DNA of 37,794 nucleotides, from positions 1 to 37,794 of the forward strand of contig JACYLN010000114.1 in the NCBI GenBank assembly GCA_015272515.1. The letters are read 5' to 3'. This document shows positions 15,653-24,178 of this stretch, in pieces. Under the pieces are notes generated by a model that worked only from the letters and a program-made list of their open reading frames with translations, was not told the DNA's origin and made no database searches. Numbering within the stretch: position 1 is the first letter of the stretch; each line of letters starts with the position of its first letter. Position numbers and translations under genes: made by a program. This DNA comes from Leptolyngbyaceae cyanobacterium C42_A2020_001. GTDB taxonomy: Bacteria; Cyanobacteriota; Cyanobacteriia; Leptolyngbyales; Leptolyngbyaceae.

Positions 15653-16738
15653 TCAACTACTTCTGCCCAGATAACGTAAAATGCCACGAGCGATCGCGGC
15701 TGCCATGCGACTACGATAACCAGGGTCGCGCAACTTGGCAGCATCCTCAGCTCCAGTCACGAATCCGGTTTCCACTAATACGGAGGGCATTTTAGTGTGG
15801 CGCAAGACGTAGAAGCGAGCCTGACGAACTCGGCGATCGCGCACGCCTGTTTCTTCCAAAATCGTGCGATGAATCACGTCTGCCAGTTCTTTGCCACTAT
15901 TGAAATAGTAGGTCTCCAAACCACTGATATCTGGACGGGAGAGACTGATAGCATTGGCGTGAATGCTGACAAACACGGTGGCATTTGCCCGATTTGCCAG
16001 TTGGACTCGTGGCTCCAAGCCCAGATCGTATTCGGCATCGCGGGTTAACACCGCAGAAATGCCCTGTCGTGATAGCAAGGCGGCAACTTGGCGACCAATG
16101 TCCAGCACTATATCTGTTTCCCGTAATCCACCAATTCCCACAGCTCCCGGATCGGGACCGCCATGCCCTGGATCAACAATCACAATCGGCTGCCCATTCG
16201 GAATGATGGGCACAGTTGGGTTTGGGCGCGGGTTGGGTGAAACGGGGAATAACCCAACCACTGATGGTCGAACCATAACGGGCGCGATCGGTACTTCCAG
16301 CGTTTGGTCATCCTGGTCATCGTCGCTGGCGATCGCTGGATTATATTCTGGTTGGGGCAAGTCGATTGTCCAATTTTGGGCAGTGGTGTAACGAAACCGA
16401 ACTCGTTTGGGGTCAATCGTGTATCCAGGAGATAGTTCCAACACTAAGCGTGTAGTATCCCGATCAAATTGGGCAACCCTGAGTGCGGTCACTGTACCGC
16501 CAAACTGTTCTAGCTGCTTAGGACGACCTAACCGGGTTCCAGGCAAATCAATGACTAACCGCGTAGGGTTATAGATGAGTTGAGCACGTGGTTGAACCCC
16601 ATCATCAGTTCTTAATTCAAGCCGATTGTCTCGCTGATCAAATCGCCAAAACTGGAGGTTAGCAGCTTCTGCAATGGATGACAATAGCAACCAAAAGCCT
16701 ACCAAACCAGAGAACAACCACCGTATCTTCACAGTCAT
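15653..16738 (-). CDS. amiC: N-acetylmuramoyl-L-alanine amidase (AMIN + Amidase_3)
   Basis: The 361-residue protein has a signal peptide (hydrophobic WLFSGLVGFWLLLSSIAEA, cleavage near residue 26), an AMIN domain at about 27-130 that directs such enzymes to the septal wall, a proline-rich linker, and a zinc amidase domain at about 184-360. The zinc and catalytic residues are all visible: His192 (VDPGHGG), Glu207 (LRETDIV), His260 (VSIHANA) and Glu323 (LVETGF). It cleaves the amide bond between MurNAc and the stem peptide during cell separation. In filamentous cyanobacteria AmiC-type enzymes also drill nanopores in septal peptidoglycan. The start at 16738 has GAGG just upstream; the frame to 16759 is less likely. 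Confidence 0.92.
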   Translation of the reverse strand: MTVKIRWLFSGLVGFWLLLSSIAEAANLQFWRFDQRDNRLELRTDDGVQPRAQLIYNPTRLVIDLPGTRLGRPKQLEQFGGTVTALRVAQFDRDTTRLVLELSPGYTIDPKRVRFRYTTAQNWTIDLPQPEYNPAIASDDDQDDQTLEVPIAPVMVRPSVVGLFPVSPNPRPNPTVPIIPNGQPIVIVDPGHGGPDPGAVGIGGLRETDIVLDIGRQVAALLSRQGISAVLTRDAEYDLGLEPRVQLANRANATVFVSIHANAISLSRPDISGLETYYFNSGKELADVIHRTILEETGVRDRRVRQARFYVLRHTKMPSVLVETGFVTGAEDAAKLRDPGYRSRMAAAIARGILRYLGRSS

Positions 16739-16849
16739 GACCTCTGTAATCTGTCTCAAGGTTGAGTTTGCGGAACTGAATCCCCTTGACTGAGTTGACA
16801 GCTTATCATGTTCCCTGCTCTTCGGAACTTAGCAGGAACACTTAGTGGT

Positions 16850-16984
16850 TAGTACAAGTAAAACGAATGGGAATCAGGAAAGGGGAGGGGGAAGCGGTGG
16901 TTGGGGATTGGAGATGGGGGATTGGGTAGATGGGTAGGGGAAATTTCACTCACCCCTTCTGACTTCTGACTTCTAACTTCTCCA
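16850..16984. repeat. STRR-like block downstream of the DUF4350 gene
   Basis: The spacer 16739-16984 holds a G-rich stretch (about 16878-16940, with GGTTGGGGATTGGAGATGG and GGGTAGATGGGTAGGGG) followed by CTTCTGACTTCTGACTTC and CTAACTTC at about 16958-16980. The core word GGGATTGGAGAT is shared with the block inside the TPR gene. It separates two same-strand genes. Confidence 0.65.
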
Positions 16985-18163
16985 TCACGTTAGAGAGGCA
17001 ATTTTAGATGGAAGCGCTTGTCGCACGGTTTGAACGTTTGCTGCCCACTGTTGCAGTTCTGCATCGGAAAGGCGGCGGTGGCGAGAAGCCGTTTTTAGCA
17101 CGGATTTCAATGTTTCGGGCGATCGCCCCGTTTGCCGCTCCCAGGCTTCTGCCAATGCTTCAATTGGTAGTGGAATGGTTCCTAACCCCAATGCTTTTTG
17201 GATTTCAAGTTGTTCTGCTTTACCAATGGTTTCCAGCACAAATTCGCTACAGTCTGCTTTGTGCAATACGCCAGCCATCGCCTGAATGTAGGCTTCGCTA
17301 TTGTCTACTTTTGGGGACAATAGGGGTTCAGCAACACCAAGACGGTGGTTTTGCCCCCAAATTAGGACTGCCAAAATGATTAAGCTTTGCAATGCCAGCA
17401 ATGCTAGCGGTGTTTTGAGCAGGTAGGAGATTAAATCGGTTTCGGTTTCAAGTTCGCCGTTTGGGGTGGTTTTGTCTTCATGTCCATGCATAAACTCGTC
17501 AACCCAAATCGGATGACCCGGTTCTGCTACCAACTTTGCCAAAAATTCGTAGTTTGCGGGATGATCCTGGTAAGCGTTTGCTGCCAGGTAAGGTGTTGAT
17601 GAGTAGATGATTTTTCCCTTGCCTAGTGCCTCTTGCCAAACTGCAGCTCCGGCGCGATCGCTCAACAGTGCTGCCTCTTTGCCGCCTGCTCTGGTTTTGC
17701 GATTAGTAATTAGCTGACGGCGGCTTGTTTCAATCCGGACTTTGCCATGGGGACTATTCAAATCAGAGGTAAAGGGTGCATCGGTAACCCGTGGCTTCAT
17801 TCCCAGTAATACCAGCACATTGCCTCGCTTTACCCACTCATCATTGGGAGCTAGAAAATCACTGCCGTTGCTAATCCGAATCAGCGTCATGGGTGATTTG
17901 GGAAGGGTTGCAGAGGATTTCTGGTCGGTTGGTGTGGAGGGTGAGTCATACAAATCATGCAGGGGGCGCTGCCAGCGCTGGAGGGGTGTGCCCCGTTTTG
18001 CCATGAAAGCGTACCAGGCACCATAGCCCTGCGGTACTCGGCTATAGGTTGAGCCATACTGCCGCAGATTGCCGCTGCTGGGCGCAAGAAACAGGGTAAG
18101 CAAGACCAAGGATACCAGGACGATCGCCAGGAGAATGATCTGTCGGCGAGAAAGTTGCATCAT
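16985..18163 (-). CDS. DUF4350 domain membrane protein
   Basis: The 392-residue protein has an N-terminal membrane segment (residues about 8-29, IILLAIVLVSLVLLTLFLAP), a large extracytoplasmic DUF4350 domain (YSRVPQGYGAWYAFMAKRGT, later VLVLLGMKPRVTD and KGKIIYSSTPYLAANAYQD), and a second membrane segment near 251-275 (LALLALQSLIILAVLIWGQ). A cytoplasmic helical C-terminus follows. The family function is unknown. It is repeatedly found beside DUF4129 and MoxR/DUF58 genes in bacteria, suggesting a membrane complex. Its ATG overlaps the stop of the DUF4129 gene by four bases (ATGA), which implies translational coupling. No MoxR or DUF58 gene lies nearby here. Confidence 0.8.
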   Translation of the reverse strand: MMQLSRRQIILLAIVLVSLVLLTLFLAPSSGNLRQYGSTYSRVPQGYGAWYAFMAKRGTPLQRWQRPLHDLYDSPSTPTDQKSSATLPKSPMTLIRISNGSDFLAPNDEWVKRGNVLVLLGMKPRVTDAPFTSDLNSPHGKVRIETSRRQLITNRKTRAGGKEAALLSDRAGAAVWQEALGKGKIIYSSTPYLAANAYQDHPANYEFLAKLVAEPGHPIWVDEFMHGHEDKTTPNGELETETDLISYLLKTPLALLALQSLIILAVLIWGQNHRLGVAEPLLSPKVDNSEAYIQAMAGVLHKADCSEFVLETIGKAEQLEIQKALGLGTIPLPIEALAEAWERQTGRSPETLKSVLKTASRHRRLSDAELQQWAANVQTVRQALPSKIASLT

Positions 18164-18792
18164 TGGGCTTCAATCTCCCGATATGCCTGCTCACAGCGGT
18201 TGTAGGTTTCTTGGGTAATATCGGTGCGGCTAAAGCATAGCCGTTCGTGGGTGCGGATCAGCACTTGATAGGGGCGGGGGTCAGGCAGGGTTTGCAGGAC
18301 GTTGAGATATTCACCATCCGTGCGGCTTAAGAGGGCGGGAGCGAGTCCTGCGTCATCTAATTTTTGCAGTGCTGCTTGATATAACGCCCGACAGGCCTCT
18401 CGATAGTTGCCCTGTTGCGCCAGCGATCGCGCTTGTTGCAGCCACTCGGAGGTGGTTCGTTTTGCCGATGGTTGGGTTGTTATTGTCTGCTGTCCTTTGC
18501 CTGCCAGAATGCTGATGCCCAGGTAAGGAGCCAAGATGGAATAAAGCTGCCACAACATCCATAGAAGCAGGGCAATGGCGATCGCCCAAAATAAACTCCT
18601 CAGCAGCCACTCTGGAAATGACCAGTTGGGCAGGCGCACATCGTTATTATTGGAAGACTGAAAAAGTCGGTCAAACCACTCGGCAATACGGAGTTGCCAG
18701 AGATGTAGTTGCCAGTCGAGACTATTTTTCTCAAAATCGCCAGCCATAAGGGAAACGGGGCTAGGATGCAGGTTAGCTAGCCTTGTGTCCAT
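18160..18792 (-). CDS. DUF4129 domain membrane protein
   Basis: The 210-residue protein has hydrophobic segments around residues 65-95 (LLRSLFWAIAIALLLWMLWQ). Its cytoplasmic C-terminal DUF4129 domain is at about 115-205: ARSLAQQGNYREACRALYQA, followed by RTDGEYL and HERLCFSRTDITQETYNRCE. DUF4129 is typically the C-terminal part of membrane proteins, some with transglutaminase domains; here it stands alone. The start at 18792 lacks an RBS. An in-frame ATG at 18747 (MAGDFEKN) is possible and would remove 15 residues. It is the first gene of a two-gene unit with DUF4350, whose start it overlaps by four bases. Function unknown. Confidence 0.78.
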   Translation of the reverse strand: MDTRLANLHPSPVSLMAGDFEKNSLDWQLHLWQLRIAEWFDRLFQSSNNNDVRLPNWSFPEWLLRSLFWAIAIALLLWMLWQLYSILAPYLGISILAGKGQQTITTQPSAKRTTSEWLQQARSLAQQGNYREACRALYQAALQKLDDAGLAPALLSRTDGEYLNVLQTLPDPRPYQVLIRTHERLCFSRTDITQETYNRCEQAYREIEAQ

Positions 18793-18819
18793 TATGGGCG
18801 ATTACGGTTCATTCGTCGT

Positions 18820-18940
18820 TGGCGGTGGACTCGAAGCCAGAAGCCAGAGTCCACCGACGGGGGGCTGCCAATGTGTGAGTACCCACTGATGGGGGTAGCT
18901 TTATCATCAGGTGACAACGGTAGTTAGAGATACTACCCTT
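18820..18940. promoter_or_regulatory. Structured spacer with competing stems
   Basis: The spacer 18793-19015 lies between two minus-strand genes. It contains GGTGGACT (18824-18831) pairing with AGTCCACC (18848-18855), then TACCC (18880-18884) / GGGTA (18893-18897), CTGATG (18886-18891) / CATCAG (18905-18910), and GGTAG (18919-18923) / CTACC (18933-18937). GGGTAG at 18893-18898 could instead pair with CTACCC at 18933-18938, so some stems exclude each other. The strand of any transcript is unknown. It could be the DUF4129 leader, a terminator for the upstream CNNM gene, or a separate RNA. Confidence 0.4.
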
Positions 18941-19015
18941 GCGGGGAATTTCACTGACTGAGGAATGATTCAAACAGGTTGCCAGAAACATTAGAACTAA
19001 AACAGTTGAGGATTT

Positions 19016-20317
19016 CTAATCGTCGGCTTCTGGCTCAGGCAACGGTACGACTGCTACACGCACACGCTGTCCATCTTCCAAAACGGTGAGTAACACATCG
19101 TTTACCTGGAGGCGATCGCCTGCTACGGGTGGGCGCTGCAAATCTTCTAAGAACAATCCAGCTAAGGTTGCGGCATCTTCGCGAGGCAGTTCCAGGTTCA
19201 GTTCATTATTCACAGTAGCAATGCTGGCGCGAATCTTGAAGATCCCCTCGTGTTCACTGATTTGGCGAAATTCCCGCTCTTCTTCCGCGTCGTATTCATC
19301 CCGAATTTCACCCACAATTTCTTCCAGTACGTCCTCTAGGGTGACTAATCCAGCGGTGCCGCCAAATTCGTCTCGCACAATCACCAGATGCAGGCGATTT
19401 TTCTTCATTTCTTCGAGCAGATCGTGAACAGGTTTGGTTTCAGGTACGTAATGAACCGGGCGCACTAGTTCAGCAATGGAAGGAGGATGTTCTCGCAGTT
19501 CGGGTAGGGGGCGAATTAAATCTTTCACATGTAGAATGCCAACGATGTGATCTAAATCTTCTTCGCAGACGGGTAGCCGGGTGTGGGCGTTTTCGGCAGC
19601 GACCTCGTAAGCCTCCTCTAAGGGAGTGGTGGTTTTCAAATACTGAATCTGCACACGGGGTACCATAATGGCACGAGCAGTGACGTTACTCAGTTCCACA
19701 GCGCCATGAATAATCCGCCGCTCTTGCTCCCCCACCGAGCCACCTGCCCGTGCGGAGTCAACCATGGCTTTAATTTCTTCGGTGCTGACGCTTTCTTCCT
19801 CGTTAATGACTGCATTGCCCGTGAGTCGCAAAATCAGGTTGGTGCAAATGCTGAGAAATTTGACGATGGGCGCGGCAACTTTGCCTAAAAGGCGAATGGG
19901 ATTGATCGAAGCAAGAGCGATCGCTTCGGCATTACGAAGCCCCAAACGCTTGGGCACCAATTCGCCCAGTATCAAACTGATAAAAGCGATGATGATTGTT
20001 ACGCCGATGAAAGACACCGTCCCAGCCGCATCTTTTAAGACGGGTTGAAGCAGTTCTGTGACTGGGGCAGACAGATTAGTGGCAGCCGTTGCTGAGGTAA
20101 AAAAGCCTGCCAGCGTAATGCCAATCTGAATCGTTGCCAGAAAGCGAGTGCTGTCATCCATGGCGGCAAGAACTCGCCGTGCCGACCGATTTCCTTCCTC
20201 CGCCATCATTCTCATCCGTACAGGATTTGCAGATACCAGGGCGATTTCGGCGGCGGCGAAAAAGGCATTCACCCCAATTAGAAGCAGGATGAGACCTAAA
20301 TCAGTTGCAACGTTCAT
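19016..20317 (-). CDS. CNNM/CorC (HlyC/CorC) family transporter
   Basis: The 433-residue integral membrane protein has an N-terminal DUF21/CNNM domain with several membrane helices (LGLILLLIGVNAFFAAAEIA, FLATIQIGITLAGFFTSA, IGVTIIIAFISLILGELVPK). A CBS pair follows at about 205-330 (GVELSNVTARAIMVPR and VIVRDEFGGTAGLVTLEDVL), then a CorC_HlyC domain at about 345-425. The family includes Mg/Co efflux proteins; the name hemolysin is historical. The conserved motif LGELVPKRLGLRNAEAIA is intact. I start at ATG 20317 because the frame to 20362 begins with TTG and adds a non-hydrophobic stretch without RBS. Mg2+ transport is inferred from family. Confidence 0.88.
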   Translation of the reverse strand: MNVATDLGLILLLIGVNAFFAAAEIALVSANPVRMRMMAEEGNRSARRVLAAMDDSTRFLATIQIGITLAGFFTSATAATNLSAPVTELLQPVLKDAAGTVSFIGVTIIIAFISLILGELVPKRLGLRNAEAIALASINPIRLLGKVAAPIVKFLSICTNLILRLTGNAVINEEESVSTEEIKAMVDSARAGGSVGEQERRIIHGAVELSNVTARAIMVPRVQIQYLKTTTPLEEAYEVAAENAHTRLPVCEEDLDHIVGILHVKDLIRPLPELREHPPSIAELVRPVHYVPETKPVHDLLEEMKKNRLHLVIVRDEFGGTAGLVTLEDVLEEIVGEIRDEYDAEEEREFRQISEHEGIFKIRASIATVNNELNLELPREDAATLAGLFLEDLQRPPVAGDRLQVNDVLLTVLEDGQRVRVAVVPLPEPEADD

Positions 20318-20519
20318 AGGTTCGAGACTGTGAGGGTTGAGGAAATAGACCTGATTATTCAACCCTTGCCAGATTATAGGGATATGAGCGTTATGAAATG
20401 CAACATCATTGAGGCAAGGTCTTTGTCGATACGAGTTAAAATTCAGAGAGTTTTTCGCGGTCTGGGCAGGTTTTAGCAGTTACGATTCAATTTGTTGGGT
20501 GCCTGTTGGTTTAGGCAAA

Positions 20520-21140
20520 ATGAAGGCAGCAGAGCCTGCCTCAATTGGTTACGGAGCATCGGTGACAGTCAACGACTTTGCAGTGCAAGCCAAATCGATC
20601 GCAGACATGATTGTGTATGTCTGGCTGTTTTCCTTAGCGATCGCGCTTGTGCTCGGCAGAAACCTTAATGCACTGGGTTTCACGTTTCGCACGCTGCCTG
20701 GTTTCTGGAGTCCTCCCGTTTCCGAGTCGATCAATCGCACTGAGCGCGTCTTTGCTAATGCCGAAACGTTTTTATTGTTGGGTAGCTTGCTGCTGCTGCG
20801 GGGCACACGTGATTTGCTTATCGTGACGCTAATTGCGCTGCTAACAGACTGCTTAAATGGGGTGTTGTTTCCCAAATCTGCCAAATTTTTTAGCAGTAAC
20901 AATATTTTATTCAGTTATCTTGGGTTTCTCTTGCTACGGGGTTATTTTGAACCTGGCATCATTGCAATTCTGGTCACAATTTTGGTGGGCTGCGTTTGTA
21001 GCCGCATGTTGTGGGGCATGGTGCCTATCACTGGTGATTCAGTCTGGAAGTCCCATCTGATTAGCTTTTTGGGGGGTGTTCTGGCAGCACGCTTTTTAGA
21101 CGCGATCGCTGTATTTCTCCCGGTGAGCCAGTTTTGGTAA
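20520..21140 (+). CDS. Hypothetical integral membrane protein
   Basis: The 206-residue protein from ATG 20520 (MKAAEPASIGYG) has about four to five hydrophobic segments: IADMIVYVWLFSLAIALVLG, TFLLLGSLLLL, LLIVTLIALLTDCLNGVLF, ILFSYLGFLLLRGY and IIAILVTILVGCVCS. The C-terminus is also hydrophobic. I do not recognise the family. The frame stays open to 20409, but the extra residues look unlike a membrane protein N-terminus. An RBS is weak (TTAGG). It ends two bases before the stop of the convergent aminotransferase. A membrane location is the only safe inference. Confidence 0.6.
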   Translation: MKAAEPASIGYGASVTVNDFAVQAKSIADMIVYVWLFSLAIALVLGRNLNALGFTFRTLPGFWSPPVSESINRTERVFANAETFLLLGSLLLLRGTRDLLIVTLIALLTDCLNGVLFPKSAKFFSSNNILFSYLGFLLLRGYFEPGIIAILVTILVGCVCSRMLWGMVPITGDSVWKSHLISFLGGVLAARFLDAIAVFLPVSQFW

Positions 21141-21142
21141 GG

Positions 21143-22366
21143 CTACTTCTTGGCTTGTAAGCTAGCAGCGAGTTCTGCCCCAGAGTGGTAGGTGATGCCA
21201 GCTTGTTTAAGGCGGCGCAGGGCTTCTCCCAGGCGATCGCAATCCGCAATCAGGCTAATTCGCACGTAGCCTTCCCCCCCTGCACCAAAGGCGTTACCCG
21301 GCGTAACGACTACCCCCGTTTGTTGCAAGACAGAGAGCGCAAAATCCGTAGAACTGGCTCCCGGTGGGCAAGGCACCCACAGGTACATGGTGGCTTTCGT
21401 CTTGGGCACCTCCCAGCCCAGCTCTGCCAACCCTTGAATCAAAAAATCACGGCGGGTGCGATAGCGTGCCTGCACCTCGTGCAAATACACATCTGGCAAT
21501 TGCAGTGCTGTTTGAGCCGCTGTTTGCAGCACTCGAAAGATGCCGTAATCTAGATTCGTTTTGAGGGTTCGTAAGCCCTGGACAACATGGCGATTGCCCA
21601 CCACAAAACCTACCCGCCAACCTGCCATGTTGTAGGTTTTGGACAGGGTGTGGAACTCAACGCTGATATCGATCGCGCCTGGAATTTCCAGCAGACTCGT
21701 GGGCTGATAGCCATCAAACGCAAGCTCGGCATAGCACAAGTCATGCACCAGCAAAATGTTGAAGCGACGGGCAAAGGCAACCACCTCTTCAAAAAATTCG
21801 CGCGGGGCAGTGGCAGCCGTAGGATTGCTGGGGTAGTTAAAGTAGAGAATTTTTGCCCGTTCTGCCACTTCATCTGGAATCGATTTAAGGTCAATTACCC
21901 AGTCATCTTCCGGTTTCAGGATGATGCTGTAGATGGTTGCTCCAGCAATCAACGGACCGCGAAAATGGGCAGGATAGGCAGGACTGGGCACCAGCACTAC
22001 ATCCCCCGGATTGACGTATGCCAATGCCAGATGGGTTAACCCCTCTTTAGACCCCAACAATGGTAGTGCTTCACTATCGGGATTCAGTTTGACCCCGTAG
22101 CGACGCTCGTACCATTCTGTGATGGTTTGGCGGAAGCCAGCCGTACCCTCAAAGGGAGGATAACCATGATTGGAGGAATCTTGTAGCGCCGCGATCGCCG
22201 CTTCTACAACGGGTTGCGGCGTGGCACCATCGGGGTTCCCCATGCCCAGATCAATCAAATCTAATCCCTGTTCTTTCGCTCGTGCTTTCAACTCATCCAG
22301 CCGCGCGAAAACGTAGGGAGGGAGGGTTTTCAACCGATCTGCCGGGGTTAGCCAGTCCAAACTCAT
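21143..22366 (-). CDS. PLP-dependent class I aminotransferase
   Basis: The 407-residue fold-type I enzyme has IDLGMGNPDGATPQPVV, GYPPFEGTAGFRQTITEWY, the NYPSNPTAATAPREFFEEVV loop, VHDLCYAEL (Asp209, Tyr212 contacting PLP), the Schiff-base Lys243 in TLSKTYNMAGWRVGFVVG, and a substrate-carboxylate Arg in EGYVRISLI near 375. The GNPD/YxxxxGxxxxR pattern groups with the alanine/aspartate aminotransferase (AlaC) and LL-diaminopimelate aminotransferase-like branch. Substrate cannot be fixed from sequence alone. Its start overlaps the stop of the upstream alcohol dehydrogenase gene by four bases (22363-22366), so the two are probably coupled. Confidence 0.85.
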   Translation of the reverse strand: MSLDWLTPADRLKTLPPYVFARLDELKARAKEQGLDLIDLGMGNPDGATPQPVVEAAIAALQDSSNHGYPPFEGTAGFRQTITEWYERRYGVKLNPDSEALPLLGSKEGLTHLALAYVNPGDVVLVPSPAYPAHFRGPLIAGATIYSIILKPEDDWVIDLKSIPDEVAERAKILYFNYPSNPTAATAPREFFEEVVAFARRFNILLVHDLCYAELAFDGYQPTSLLEIPGAIDISVEFHTLSKTYNMAGWRVGFVVGNRHVVQGLRTLKTNLDYGIFRVLQTAAQTALQLPDVYLHEVQARYRTRRDFLIQGLAELGWEVPKTKATMYLWVPCPPGASSTDFALSVLQQTGVVVTPGNAFGAGGEGYVRISLIADCDRLGEALRRLKQAGITYHSGAELAASLQAKK

Positions 22367-23529
22367 GCTTGCACCTCATGTTCTTGACGCTCCATCTCTT
22401 CTTCGCTCCACCGCTTGCTTCCCTGACAGGGTGGTGCGGTAGTGGATACCATTGCCGCCATTAGTTGAGTTGGGTTGACGGGAAAGGGAAGGTGATGAAT
22501 GTCGGATTGCTCGGCGCAGGCGATCGCGGCCGCGTGTTCCAAGTCTGCGATCGCAATGTGAGATAGTCCCAGATCATGCAGACTGCTCGGTAACCCAATT
22601 TCGCTGTAAAACTTCAAAAGCTGATGGCGGGCGGTGGCGGCAAGTTGGCTTCCCTGCACTAACTCCTCTAAGCGCAACTGCACCAAAATCCCGTAAGCCA
22701 CTTTCTCGCCGTGTAGGGTGCCGTGGCTGGCGGGCAAATGGGTCAAGCCATTATGGACGGCATGGGCAGCAACTGTGCGGCATTGTGCACCCCCTAAACC
22801 CCCAATTACCCCTGCCAGCAACACTGTGGCATCGATGACTGCTTGCCACGTGTCACTACCAGGTTGCTGCAAGGCTTCTACCGATTTTTGAAACAAAATA
22901 TCTCGTAAAACCCTGGCTTGTTGCACAGCAGCAATAATTAAGGTGCTTTGCGAATGCCCACTGCTGACAGAGGCTTCGTACCATTTGGCGATCGCGTCTC
23001 CAATGCCCGCAACCAGGGTGCGTTGCGGAGCCGTAGCGATCAGGTCATAGTCAAGAATCAGCAGGTTGGGGCAATGAGGTAGGGGCACATCATATAAAAA
23101 TGCACCTTCGTTGGAATAGACGTTTGATAACGCTGTCCAAGCAGCACAGGTGGCTCCAGAGGTGGGGATGGTAACAACGGGAACGCCACACCGGAATGCT
23201 AACAACTTGGCCGTATCTAGCGCTTTTCCACCGCCAACTCCAATCACCACGTCTGCCTGGTGTGCCTGAACCACCTCGCGCAAAGCCGCTAAACTGGTTT
23301 CGCTACAGTCTGGCAGGTAGGATTGATAAGCAACGGATAGATTGTGATGGTTCAAGGCAGGTTCTAGCTGCGATCGCACGAGTTCTAGCGTGGAGCTACC
23401 GCTTACCAAAAACGGACGTTGCCCCAACTGCGCGATCGCTGCCACTGCTTCTGTGCAAATCCCTCGACCTCGGATCACTTGGGAGGGCGAAACACTCAGG
23501 ACAGGAAGCGGGTGAACAGTCGTTGACAT
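22363..23529 (-). CDS. Metal-dependent alcohol dehydrogenase (glycerol dehydrogenase-like)
   Basis: The 388-residue protein belongs to the iron-containing alcohol dehydrogenase / glycerol dehydrogenase superfamily. The NAD-binding loop is GVGGGKALDTAK (98-109) and is followed by PTSGATCAAWTALSNVY. Predicted metal ligands are Asp178 (AGIGDAIAKWYE), His256 (TVAAHAVHNGLTHLP) and His273 (GTLHGEKVAYG), matching the zinc site of glycerol dehydrogenase. I choose ATG 23529 (MSTTVHPLP) because the upstream extension to 23604 has no homology and no RBS. It is the first gene of a coupled pair with the aminotransferase. The pairing suggests an oxidised product that is then transaminated, but this is inference. 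Confidence 0.82.
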   Translation of the reverse strand: MSTTVHPLPVLSVSPSQVIRGRGICTEAVAAIAQLGQRPFLVSGSSTLELVRSQLEPALNHHNLSVAYQSYLPDCSETSLAALREVVQAHQADVVIGVGGGKALDTAKLLAFRCGVPVVTIPTSGATCAAWTALSNVYSNEGAFLYDVPLPHCPNLLILDYDLIATAPQRTLVAGIGDAIAKWYEASVSSGHSQSTLIIAAVQQARVLRDILFQKSVEALQQPGSDTWQAVIDATVLLAGVIGGLGGAQCRTVAAHAVHNGLTHLPASHGTLHGEKVAYGILVQLRLEELVQGSQLAATARHQLLKFYSEIGLPSSLHDLGLSHIAIADLEHAAAIACAEQSDIHHLPFPVNPTQLMAAMVSTTAPPCQGSKRWSEEEMERQEHEVQA

Positions 23530-23616
23530 ATCGCAGGAAAACAAAAAATGGATAGAAGCTGATCTTAGTACTTGCAGCCAGGTATTCGCCAATACCTGGT
23601 ACATCCTTCAGCCCTT

Positions 23617-24135
23617 CTATGCGGTTGGTTGAGGTAATTCAGCGAGTTTTGTGGGATCAATCTCAATTGCCAACTCGTTGTCTTGCCGGGAGAGCAGCGA
23701 TCGCTGCACTTGCCCCAAATAAACGAGCTTGGAAACCCCTGGTTCGGGATGCAGGATCGTTCTTGCTCGGATCGTTAACTTATCGGTGCCTTGAGAGAGC
23801 CGTCCGGGAGAGTACAGATCCAATGCGGCTTGTTTCAGAGTGGCTTGCAGTTGGGTTTCGGTGACTGTTGGCGGCACGGCAATTACAACATTGGTGCCGC
23901 CCATATCAAACACGCAGGCAAAGCGTACCGCGTCTGGAATGGTGGGACGAATGTAAAGCCCTAAGCTGAGCGCAAACAGCCCACCCGTGAGGACGGTCAT
24001 AAACCCAGTAATACCAACCAGGCGAAAGCGAATCCCCCACTTCAGTAACCAGCCCAGTAAAGTAATCACGGCAAAGGCGATCGTCACATAACCTGCCCAG
24101 CGGGCATCAATTAGTAGTTGCTCAGTGGAGAACAT
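23617..24135 (-). CDS. ycf51: Ycf51 family protein
   Basis: The 172-residue membrane protein is conserved in cyanobacteria and some algal plastids. It has two N-terminal membrane segments (about 13-35, YVTIAFAVITLLGWLLKWGI, and about 40-62, GITGFMTVLTGGLFALSLGL), then a soluble domain with VIAVPPTVTETQLQATLKQ, LYSPGRLSQG and LTIRARTILHPEPGVSKLVY. Length and layout match the family. Function is unknown. It lies alone between the dehydrogenase gene and the small TPR gene, all on the minus strand. Confidence 0.85.
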   Translation of the reverse strand: MFSTEQLLIDARWAGYVTIAFAVITLLGWLLKWGIRFRLVGITGFMTVLTGGLFALSLGLYIRPTIPDAVRFACVFDMGGTNVVIAVPPTVTETQLQATLKQAALDLYSPGRLSQGTDKLTIRARTILHPEPGVSKLVYLGQVQRSLLSRQDNELAIEIDPTKLAELPQPTA

Positions 24136-24178
24136 ACGCGAAACTCAATCCTTCAGTGAAACGCTCGCTTAAATGTGT

